Shown here piece by piece: positions 21,793-32,172 of a DNA stretch of 64,000 nucleotides (position 1 is its first letter; the number at the start of each line of letters is the position of its first letter). A program made the translations under genes and the position numbers. This DNA is from Agroathelia rolfsii (lineage: Eukaryota; Basidiomycota; Agaricomycetes; Amylocorticiales; Amylocorticiaceae): assembly GCA_018343915.1 (NCBI GenBank), contig JABRWF010000002.1, forward strand, positions 434,001 to 498,000, read 5' to 3'. Below the pieces are notes generated by a model, which saw nothing but the letters and a program-made list of their open reading frames with translations, had not been told where the DNA came from and ran no database searches.

Positions 21793-23202
21793 ATGGCCCC
21801 AAATACGATGAAAGCGGTTGTCACTAATGGTGATGGCACCGTGCGGATAAAAGAGGTCTCTGTTCCTAGACCAAAGCCAACGGAAATATTGATCAAAGTT
21901 ATCGCCGCTGCACAAAATCCAACCGATTGTTAGTAGCTTTATTTATAATCACCTCCGTGAAGTATACCAACCAATCACTGATGCAATGCATAATAAATCA
22001 TTGCAAATTTTCCTTTTATAGGGAAGAGTTCCAGTGCACAAAAGGCACCCGATCGCATCGTTGGATGCGACTTTGCAGGTATTGTCGAAGAAATCGGATC
22101 TGAAGTTCCTGCCGGCACGAGAAGGGTTGGGGAGAGAGTTGCTGGCAAGGTGCATGGAAGTAGGTATATGCTTGAAATTGATACCCATTCACAGAGCTGA
22201 GAGCATCTTGATATCACTACAATTCAGGTTATTATCATGATCGAGGATCGTTTGCAGAGTACCTCATCACCGATGGAGAGTGGGTTATACCCCTCCCTGA
22301 CAGCCTGTCGTTTGAGGATGCGGCTACACTTGGTGTTGCAGGCTTCACTACTTGCCAAATGATGTGGCAAAGCCAAGACTTGGCTTCGCCATCTAATCCT
22401 CTTACCACTCCTATTCCGGTAAATTATCAAAGGCGATTCAATACTGGTTATTATAGCTGACATGTATATTGTATTATTAAATTAGATACTTGTGTGGGGT
22501 GGGGCCTCAGCCGTGGGTATAACCGCCATTCAAATTGCCAAAGCCAGTGGCTACACCGTTATCACCACCGCCTCAGAGAGAAATCACGTCTACCTCAAGT
22601 CTATCGGCGCCGATGTTGTGTATGATTACAGGGACGAGAATATTGGCCACAAGATCCGCGAGTACACGGAAGGCAAGCTGGTGCATGCCTTGGACTGCAT
22701 CAGCGAGCTTGATACCCCCAATAAAGTATCTGATAGTCTCAGCCCATCCGGTGGTACTGTTTCTATCATTCTGCCGTATGAATCGGTGCGAGAGGAGGTT
22801 AAAGTAGTGTTTTCGGTGGCATACAGTCTCTTCGGCAAAGTATGTATATTTCAACAATTCCAAATGCATATGTGTAACTTACTCATGGGGATTTTTACTA
22901 GGCTATAACACTCCCTGTGATACTCCAGGCCTTTCCAGAGCACACACTGGCTCATAAAGAGTTCGCGAAGGTCCTTTCCAAATTGATCTTCGACAAAAAG
23001 CTCAAGACACCCCCACTCAAGATCATGCCCAATGGCCTTGCCAGCGTAATTGAGGGCTTAGAATATCAGAAACTGGGAAAGGTAAGCGTTCATGATTATT
23101 TATGAATCGAAATGTTGCATTCGTATTAAATCTGCAAAATAGGTATCTGGTGAGAAAGTGGTATACATTATGGCGGATACTCCTAAGGACGCTACTACGT
23201 GA
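21793..23202 (+). CDS. Medium-chain enoyl/quinone reductase (MDR), copy 2
   Basis: Exons 21793-21928, 22022-22159, 22228-22418, 22486-22839, 22902-23081, 23143-23202; 352 aa. The glycine motif reads WGGASAVGITAIQIAK, so the usual W-S-G-A is W-G-G-A here. The C-terminal part reads FPEHTLAHKEFAKVLSKLI. The opening MAPNTMKAVVTNGDGTVRI shows a two-residue longer first loop than copy 1, offset by one residue fewer in exon 2, so total length is unchanged. All introns are GT-AG and short. Tandem, same strand as the other three copies. Confidence 0.88.
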
Positions 23203-23494
23203 GGTTTGCCTGGGTATATGTGGACGCGGTTATCACAAACAGATGGATGTTCCATAGTCACCATGATTCCAATTTTATAACGATTAATACTACTAAGAAG
23301 ATGTGTGCATCCCTTAGCACAAAGCTCTCTTGAGAATGATATACTTGCTATGGTAGTCCATGACCTGAAGTTCATTATAGTAAATAGATATATACTGGTA
23401 CATGTATCGGATCATCGCACGCTGTAGTGCAGGATGTGTATGGAATGCCAATCGAGCTTTTACAAGACAGCGTTCAGATTCTCGTAAATATATG

Positions 23495-23505
23495 TTACGT
23501 CATGC
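23495..23505 (+). promoter_or_regulatory. Shared bZIP-like motif upstream of reductase copy 3
   Basis: The 11-mer TTACGTCATGC lies 289 bp upstream of the ATG. The identical 11-mer is 304 bp upstream of copy 4. TTACGTCA fits CREB/Yap-type bZIP sites. Function is inferred from sequence and conserved position only. Confidence 0.45.
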
Positions 23506-23666
23506 TTACCTATGACCGAGTTGGGGAAACTGGAGTTGCCTGCCGACTCGCCAGCTGATGACAAAGACGACCGGTCCCAAGCCTCTCAAAAGTTTATAAG
23601 CCCGTATGATGCCGGTGTGATAAATAATAGTTCCTTGACTGATACGGGCACCAAAACCCAGTGTGG

Positions 23667-23674
23667 TATAAAAA
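23667..23674 (+). promoter_or_regulatory. TATA box of reductase copy 3
   Basis: GGTATAAAAACC, 117 bp before the ATG at 23784. Confidence 0.6.
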
Positions 23675-23783
23675 CCGCTTTGTGTTGCTCAGATCTCGTC
23701 TTTGATAACAACCTTGTCCATCTATGATTTTAATTCAGACTTTCGGGACTCGCTGTAAATCCACGTAAAATATTCACCTGATC

Positions 23784-25235
23784 ATGGCTCCGTCTACAAT
23801 GAAATCAATTGTTACCAATGGTGACGGTACTGCGCAGCTTAAGGAGGTTCTCGTTCCTAAACCCAAACCAACTGAGATTTTGGTCAAGATCGTCGCTGCC
23901 GCACAAAACCCCACTGATTGTTGGTAATTTTTATGCTGTCCCATATATCTTTCATCAGATTGCCTGTTGATTACCGTCGCAATGCATGATCAATGTTAAC
24001 GAATGTTTTGTTAATCATTCCAGGGAAAAGCATTGATGGACAAAAGGAATCTGACCTCATTGTCGGATGTGACTTTGCGGGGATTGTAGAGGAAATAGGC
24101 TCTGAGATTCCTAAGGGCACCAGAAAGATCGGCGAGAGAGTTGCCGGCTTGGTGCATGGAAGTAAGCATACGTTTGCAAATTCGCCAGTTGATAAAATCT
24201 GTACCATTTCAATAACAGGAGAGAGCTAACAACTTTTTTGCCATCATCTAGGTTATCATAAAGATCGGGGATCATTTGCGGAGTACCTCGTCACTGATGG
24301 CGAACTCGTTATATCTCTTCCAGACGCTCTATCTTTTGAGGATGCAGCCACGCTTGGCGTTACAGGCTTCACCACTTGCCAGATGATGTGGCAGAGCCAG
24401 AGCCTGGCATCCCCGTCTAACCCGGTCACCACACCCACGCCAGTAATTGACAAGATCGGCTTATTACAAAACATCTCAGCTAATTTTCTTCTCATTCGAT
24501 TAGATACTTATATGGTCTGGTGCTTCGGCTGTGGGTATAAGCGCTATTCAAGTCGCCAAAGCTAGCGGCTATACCGTCATCACCACTGCCTCGGAGAAGA
24601 ACCACGCTTATCTCAAGTCGATTGGTGCCGATATTGTGTATGACTATAAGGATGAGAACGTGGGCCACAAGATCCGCGAGTACACCAAGGGCGAACTGGT
24701 GCATGCTCTAGATTGCATCAGCGAGCTTGATACGCCCAAGAAGGTATCTGCTAGTCTAAGCCCATCTGGCGGTACCGTATCCGTCCTTTTACCTTACAAA
24801 CCGGATCGGGAGGAAGTCAAAACCATACTTTCTCTAGGTTACACACTCTTTGGCGAGGTAAACCTTCATTTCGCAATATATGTATTTACATCATCCGCTT
24901 ATTATAAGTCAAATCTACAATTATCAGCCTTTAACTTTTCCCGTGAAACTCCCAGCTTTTCCCGAGCACAAGACGGCGCACAAGGAATACGCTAAAATCC
25001 TCTCTAAGCTGCTGGCTGAAGGCAAACTCAAGACACCACCTCTCAAAATTATGCCCAATGGTCTCGAAAGTGTGAAAGAGGGCCTGGAGTTTCAGAAGTC
25101 TGGCAATGTTTGTTCTCATCCTACCAGTTAAATATCTAAAAGTTGAGTATATGCTGATTCTGCATCTGCAAATAGGTTTCAGCTCAGAAATTGGTCTATC
25201 TTATCGCTGATACGCCCAAGAATGCTACTGCATGA
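23784..25235 (+). CDS. Medium-chain enoyl/quinone reductase (MDR), copy 3
   Basis: Exons 23784-23919, 24024-24161, 24252-24442, 24504-24857, 24928-25107, 25176-25235; 352 aa, exon lengths equal to copy 2. Cofactor motif WSGASAVGISAIQVAK and YLKSIGADIVYDYKDENVG. Intron 1 uses the weak donor GTTGGT. The exon 4 end reads LSLGYTLFGE and joins PLTFPVKLPAFPEHKTAHKE. Closest in sequence to copy 4, so 3 and 4 look like the youngest pair. Confidence 0.88.
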
Positions 25236-26436
25236 TTACTACGGTATTTGCATACTTTTAGGACCTGTGGTGATGGAAACGAAAATAGTGTATCACGATT
25301 ACTATCATTTTTGTAAAATAGCAATACCGTTATTAACGGACTTCATTCATCTCTTGCGAACAATTGCTGCGAAAATTATATGCTTTCTCGAAACATGATG
25401 TTTATCATGATTATTCATGAAGCAAGGGCTTCAAAGCTCATAACATTGTATGCAATGTATTCATGTCTCGTGTATCGTAGTATAATCACACAAACCAACT
25501 TTGATCTATCATATTAGCTCATTCGCCTAAACGATGGAATTGTAATATCCATAAATAGACTTGTAATATCATTTGTTTTCTTGATTTATTTCCTTGACCA
25601 TGATGAGTAGGATTAGATCCTATACATATCATCAGCATTATAATTACGGGTTTTGTTGGTGCAGAGTTATCTAGTTACCCTATTGTGATGAATGTTATTC
25701 GGCGTTTTAACCAATTACTAGCATGAGGTTGTATACAGGCTGAACGTTGAATCCTCATCATCAGCTTGAGAGTGTATTAAATATGGAAGCTTCAAGCCTC
25801 AAGTGCCATAGCATGAGATAATTAAGAAATGTAAGTCAGCCTATGACTGGTATCAAAGATTATTGCAAGCAAACGTAGCTGGGCCACTGCTATGTAAAAC
25901 ATATATCGAAGCCAGTGACAAGGAGACATGTTTAGCTTCAATAAATGGAAACCGCTCAAGGGACATTAAACGATGGATTGACAGTGTGAGATAGTGCCGT
26001 ACCCCAACTGTACCTGTAGTCCTAACTTGAAGCAGATCATTGTGACCAAGGCTCAAGTTTATAATAATGGTGCATCTCACGACGGGCATGCGGCTGTCCT
26101 TTTAAACACGAAACCTAACTGTCCAGTGCTGGGATGGTGGCCTCGTAAATGCGAACTGACAGTGTAACATATCAGAAATGCGCACGGCAGCAACGGCACC
26201 CATAGACCAGCCTGAGCCGCAGTGAGTGTGCCATGTCACTTGCTGCCGTGTAAGCTTTAGGTAAGTCATAATACTATGTTGCTTCAAAGAGGTCACCGTG
26301 AGGTCACTAACTAGAGCGCTAGACGGTTACAGGAAGTAGTATTGGACCTTTAGATCCTATTGGCAAAGGCCGCTCGGGACAGTTGCCTGCCTGTCACGCT
26401 AAATGGGCATGTACTAATGGGCATGTACTGGTACGA

Positions 26437-26447
26437 TTACGTCATGC
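26437..26447 (+). promoter_or_regulatory. Shared bZIP-like motif upstream of reductase copy 4
   Basis: Same 11-mer TTACGTCATGC as upstream of copy 3, here 304 bp before the ATG. Confidence 0.45.
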
Positions 26448-26625
26448 GCGCACCGGCTCGGAATCTGAGGAAACCGGAGTCAACAAACCATTTGTCACCC
26501 AAGTCGCCAGTAAAAATAAGCTACAACCAAGATGACTGATCCCATGCCGCTTGGGTCAAGGCTTATACAAAACGACAAACAACAATGGTGCTTGTACCGC
26601 GTGATTTGCGGATTCGGGCGCGTGG

Positions 26626-26632
26626 TATAAAG
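26626..26632 (+). promoter_or_regulatory. TATA box of reductase copy 4
   Basis: GGTATAAAGCCC, 115 bp before the ATG at 26741. Confidence 0.6.
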
Positions 26633-26740
26633 CCCATTCATTCGGACTTACTTTTTTACCTGGGCTTCAATCCTCGCCTTTAACTCCAGTATTCCTTTAT
26701 TTCCAGTCCACATTTTACTCCATAAAACATCTGTCTTACC

Positions 26741-28176
26741 ATGGCTCCATCTACAATGAAGGCAATTGTTGCCAACGGTGATGGCACTGTGCAACTCAAG
26801 GAGATTTCCGTTCCTAAACCCAAACCAACTGAGATCTTGGTTAAGATCATTGCTGCCGCACAAAACCCCACTGACTGTCAGTAATTTTTCGTTGCGTGTC
26901 ATTATGAATCTCTCTCTAATAAGGACACTGATCGATTGCCGCCACGATGAATAATTCTCGTTTCATACTATAGGGAAGAGCGTTGCCATGCAAAAGGAGT
27001 CAGACGTCATCGTTGGATGTGACTTTGCGGGAGTTGTGGAGGAAATAGGCTCTGAGGTACCTGCAGGCGCAAGAAAGATAGGCGAGAGAGTTGCTGGCTT
27101 GGTACATGGAAGTAAGTACACATTCCGGATAACAAGATCTGGAGTTTAGACTATCATTGTTAGTAACACAGAGCTGATAACACCATCCAGCCTATCATAA
27201 AGATAGAGGAGCGTTCGCCGAGTACCTTGTCACCGATGGCGAGCTTGTAATATCTCTTCCAGACAGCATGTCTTTTGAGGATGCGGCCACACTTGGCGTT
27301 GCAGGCTTCACCACTAGCCAGATGATGTGGCAGAGCCAGAGCCTAGCATCGCCATCTAATCCTGTCACTAAACCCACGCCGGTAATTGATGAGATCGATT
27401 TTCTTGCTCACCGTCATAGCTGAATTTGTTGCTATTAAACCAGATACTTGTATGGTCTGGTGCTTCGGCTGTAGGACAGACTGCTATCCAAGTCGCCAAA
27501 GCTAGCGGCTACACAGTTATCACTACTTCTTCCGAGAAGAACCATGCCTACCTCAAGTCGATTGGAGCCGACGCCGTGTATGACTACAAGGATGAGGACG
27601 TGGGCCACAAGATCCGCGAGTACACGAAGGGCGAGCTAGTGCATGCTTTAGACTGTATTAGCGAACTTGATACTCCCAAAAAGGTCTCGGATAGTTTGAG
27701 CCCATCTGGTGGTACCGTATCTATCATCTTGTTCTACAAATCGGTACGAGAGGAGGTCAAAGTCGTGCCTTCAATGGGATACACACTCTTTGGCGAGGTA
27801 AGCATTTAATCATTTGAATTCGAAACATAAATTTCATGATTTAACTACTCACAATATCATCTTTCTCAGGCGATAACCTTCCCTTTGAGCCTTCCAGCTT
27901 TCCCAGAGCACAAAGTGGCACACAAGGAATATGCTAAGATCCTCTCTAAGCTGATCTTTGAAGGCAAGCTGAAGACGCCGCCGCTTAAGATCATCCCCAA
28001 TGGCCTTGCCGGTGTAAGCGAAGGACTGGACTTCCAAAAGTCTGGAAAGGTTTGTTTTCCCAATAGCCAAGGCACTGGAAAGTCGCATATATTCTAACCT
28101 TGGATGCACAAAATAGGTCTCGGCTCAGAAGCTGATTTATCTCATCGCCGATACGCCTAAGAATGCTGCAGCGTGA
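26741..28176 (+). CDS. Medium-chain enoyl/quinone reductase (MDR), copy 4
   Basis: Exons 26741-26876, 26974-27111, 27191-27381, 27444-27797, 27870-28049, 28117-28176; 352 aa. Cofactor motif WSGASAVGQTAIQVAK. Small differences from copy 3 include FTTSQMMWQSQSLASPSNP (Ser for Cys) and IILFYKSVREE (Phe where the others have Pro-Tyr). Intron 1 uses the donor GTCAGT. The gene is intact and is the last member of the array. Confidence 0.88.
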
Positions 28177-29516
28177 TGAGTTTTTTTGGTAAGATAATGG
28201 ACGGTAGCCACCATGAATAAAAATTGTTGTAATACATTTGAATGGTAGTTCTGTTATTGACATAATTTCATTTACGTCTTGCATATGTCAATCACAAAAT
28301 CCTTGAATCATGATGTTTATCATGGGTGTTCAAAGGTGATGGAGCTGATGAACGCTATATGCTGCATCGGCTAATCAACAATTGTACATTAGTAATTTTT
28401 CTGACCAAACGGCGTTATTTCGTGATAGAAGATGAAGACTTGGTAAAATTGAATTACAATCAGGGTTCCCAGGCAGCTCTGATAAGCATTTAAACGTATC
28501 ATTATCAGAATATACATATGTGAGACCAACTCAATGTAAGTTCTGACGAAACAGCTTGGAGCGCGTTTCATTCGGCTCAACCATTAGCTTGAAGGTTGTC
28601 AGCACTTTCTTTGTATCTGTATTACAAAGAAAACAAATGCAAGATGCACATCAAATCGTGAATTGAAGATTGTGATTCTGATTTCGTGCAGTATCATTAG
28701 AACAAACCAGCTATAGCTGGGTTCAACTTCCGAGATGATAAAATTGATTATATCCAATAGTCTAGTACTGCCAGTACTACCCCTAGCAGCCAAAAAAATA
28801 GTAGAGCAACCATGGTAACTTGAAATTATAATCATGAAAATGATTGCATCAAACAGATCTATGTTAGATCTCGAAGTCTTGTCATGATAACCTTGTCTAA
28901 TTAAGAAATTTAATAACCTCAGGCTGAAGGACTATAAGTCACTTCACAGCGTACTAATGCATCAGACATAGCCTTTGCTCAGAGTCAGCTGAAATAGAAC
29001 GTATGTTCGCTCTGGTAGGCTGATTCTGAAACCTGATAGGGACCTGATGGCCATGGCAATGTTCAGTTCTACCCACACCGGACTGCCAGTGAACGTAGTC
29101 GTAGGCAGACTCCGATGGTTCACTGCTCTCCCTCAAATTGAAGCTTATGGGTGCACCGCTTTCTTGCATATCCCGATCAACTTCCGGAGGTCCCTCTGCG
29201 TTAGTCAGGTAGAAATGGCGTTAGGATGCCGACAGATTGCTGGAAAGGCCTAGAGAGGCAGCAGTAGCTGCCAAATAGGGAAGGAGCAGCCAAAAACGCA
29301 GCACGGGTGTCACGGTCACAAGGGAGCGTTATGCTGAGTGTGACACTGAGACAATAGACGTCACAGTGGATAAATATAATCGATAATAAACACGGTAACA
29401 ACAGCGTCTCTGTTCTCTAAATCTCCAGCTCTGCTGCCGGTGCTCTGTCTCTTTGCTCCTACTAGTCAACTTACCTATAACAGCAGCACCAAAACTACCA
29501 ACAAGAGACGTCAAAC
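28177..29516. other. Intergenic region after the reductase array
   Basis: 1.3 kb, AT-rich to about 29000, with no supported gene. The right end is the presumed promoter of the PH-domain gene. Confidence 0.5.
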
Positions 29517-32172
29517 ATGGCACCCATACCGGCAGCGCCGCCATCTCCACAAGAAATAACCAGAAAACTCTCCGTTCATAACACTCGATCACCCAAGGTA
29601 AGCTGTGTGCCTTGTGGGGGAGGGTCGATGATACATGCATGGCCCTACCTGCTCTTCTGCCTCTCTTTGTTGCTGTCTCTATACCTCTATAGACATTTTA
29701 GCTGATTGATCTACTTTCTATCCCTTGTACACCGTTTCACCTTTCTCCGTATGCATTCGCGCAATCTAAATGTGACTACGATCACCGACAACACGGTACT
29801 GGCACTAACACTCTGTCATTGACTCGCACGATGAATACGATGGCGTTGCAATAACTATTTGCCACCAGGGGAGCACTACCCCATCTAACGTATCCTCGCC
29901 ACCAGATGCCTCCACCCGTGCAGATGGACTTCACTATGATGACGTCCTGAAACACTCGCCAGAGCTCGCTTCGCTCTCTGCGCATGCGAGTGGTATTCTA
30001 GCGTCTACGTCAGGCTCGGCACAGCTGCCTTCATCTTCAGGTATCGTGGCTCCACTCTCGTCCATCGCCGAACGCGGTGCATTCAGCGGTGAGGACAGCG
30101 AGCTAGACGAGGAAGCCGAGGACGAGTTCCCCGTCAACGAAATGGCACAGTTAGATCTTGCTCGCGCGGCTGCGCTAGCCCACGGAGGCAGCGATGAGAC
30201 TGTCATTAAGTCAGGATATCTCCTAAAAAAGGGTGAAAAGCGGAAGGTAATGCAGTTGTAATAACATAACAAAAGAACATCCCATATACTGATATGTATT
30301 TTATTTTTTATTTTTGTCTGCATCATTGTTTATTATACAATCTAGAACTGGAAAAAGCGCTGGTTTGTACTTCGCCCCGCCCATCTGGCGGTGTACAAGA
30401 CCTCGGCCGAATACAAACTCCTGCGCCTGCTCTCACTTGATGATGTGCATTCGTGTACACCTTGCCAGCTCAAGAACCATGATCATGCGTTTGGTCTTGT
30501 CTTGCCTCAACGCACATTCTATTTGCAGCCTTCTTCAGCAGCGGAGCAGCAGTCATGGGTGAGCGCGATTCACCGTGCGCTTGAAGCAAAGGCACTTCCG
30601 CCGACACCTCACACGCTCACTGGCGCTCATGGACACGCATCATCCTCAGCCGCATCTACAGGTGGCGCCTCTGGCCCGATTCCAATCCCTCCCTCGCACG
30701 CCCGCTCCCCCTCACGCACACAGATGGGCGTCATGCTCGGCCTATCTTCGGGCTCACAACAGACACCTGGAATAATATCATCATCCCCGACGGGACGTAC
30801 GTCCCATGTTCAAACGGCCTCTTCTGACTCTGAAGATGGCGTTGCCTCTGCTGCAGCTGCGGTGGGGCTTGTGCGCACGCCGTCATCCCCGCCCCATCAT
30901 CCTCCCCATGCGCACGTGCTTGGATCGCCGACGAAGCTTCAGCAAGCCGCCGCCGCTGCGGCGCTAGACCCGACCAAAACGGTGCTGACAGGTTACTTGA
31001 TGAAGTGCGGTTCGAAACGCAAGACGTGGCGCAAGCGATGGTTTGTACTCAGTGGAGAAAAGCTGTGGTATTCTGCGAGTCATATGGTAAGCTTTGTTTT
31101 ATTCGTGCTTCTTTTTTCTGTTTTTCTTGCTATTGGCTCGTTCGCATGCGATCAATTCACCAGTATAAGGCGATTGGCCAATATGATAATGGGATAGCGT
31201 CCCTGTCATGGTTGTCGGCTCATTACATAATGCGATCATCATGCTTTGTTTTATGCTCACCTCTTGTTCCTCCTTTTCATTTTCCGTCTATTCTTATGCG
31301 TATATACGTGTACGCGTGTGCCTTGTTCCCATGCATGCGTGTATTCGCAGATAAAGACAACAAAAAATGAGACAAATCTCTACCGGTGCCTGTGCCATTC
31401 AATCTGTATGACGAAATGAATGGTTATCCATGACTTTTGATGATCATGATCATGATCATGCAATAATCATTTGCAACCCTTTTTTTCCCTCCTAATATCG
31501 ATTTTTAATCCGGCTGGCTCTTCTCTTTGTGTTCATTGCCGATACTAATTGTCTCCATAATAGGAACACAAAGCACATCGTCAGTTTGCGTTATCCGAGA
31601 TTCTCGATGCGCTGGAGGTAGACGTGCCGGTGAACTATAGTCACCATCATTGGGGCCCTACGAGTGGTACAGGCAACAATAGCAACACCCAGGGTAATAG
31701 CGCATCCGGCACCGCTGGTGGTGGCCCACTCTCTCCGGGGAGTCAATACCAACCGGCCGCATCGTCCGTGAGTGGGAGTGGATTTGGGGACGAGGATGGG
31801 ATGTCATCATCAGGGCCAGGGGCAAGCTATACGTTCAAGATTGTCACCACGAAGAAGAATCTGCTATTGTGTGCCCCGAGTGAGGAGGAAGAGCTCCAGT
31901 GGTTGAGTGCCGTGCGTGCGTTGATTGCGCGCAAGGTCAGTGGGGGTGTTGGTGCGAGCAGTAGTGGTAGCCAGAACCAAGGTGATGCGAGTGCGTCAGC
32001 AGCAGCAGGTACAGGGACCACGAGCACTGGGGCGTTGAACCATAGCAACAGTACTGCAGGTGGGTTCCGTGCCAAGGTGAGACGAATGAGCACGAGCGGA
32101 GGTGGTGGTGGTGGTGGTGGTGTGTTCGGCGTTGGTGGGGGTGGAGTATCGGAAGATGGACGTCCCCATTGA
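29517..32172 (+). CDS. Tandem PH-domain protein (Opy1-like)
   Basis: Exons 29517-29597, 29869-30246, 30346-31086, 31564-32172 give 602 aa. An acidic disordered N-terminus precedes PH domain 1 (about residues 135-235: IKSGYLLKKGEKRKNWKKRW, then AEQQSWVSAIHRAL as the C-terminal helix). A Ser/Pro/His-rich linker follows, then PH domain 2 (LTGYLMKCGSKRKTWRKRW at about residue 370, KIVTTKKNLLLCAPSEEE, LQWLSAVRALIARK). PH domain 2 is itself split by a roughly 70-residue Gly/Ser insert. The tail is Gly-rich. The two-PH layout matches yeast Opy1, which binds phosphoinositides at the plasma membrane, but this protein is much longer (Opy1 has about 330 aa). Introns 1 (271 nt) and 3 (477 nt) are unusually long for this window and could hide small exons, although both joins restore the PH sequence exactly or keep the frame. 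Confidence 0.78.

Larger units (their letters stand above)
23203..23783. other. Spacer and promoter between reductase copies 2 and 3
   Basis: 581 bp without a gene. The promoter elements of copy 3 (23495 and 23667) are in its right half. Confidence 0.6.
25236..26740. other. 1.5-kb spacer between reductase copies 3 and 4
   Basis: AT-rich in the left half, with no supported gene. The right end has the promoter of copy 4, including a near-direct repeat GGGCATGTACTAAT / GGGCATGTACTGGT around 26405-26432. Confidence 0.5.
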
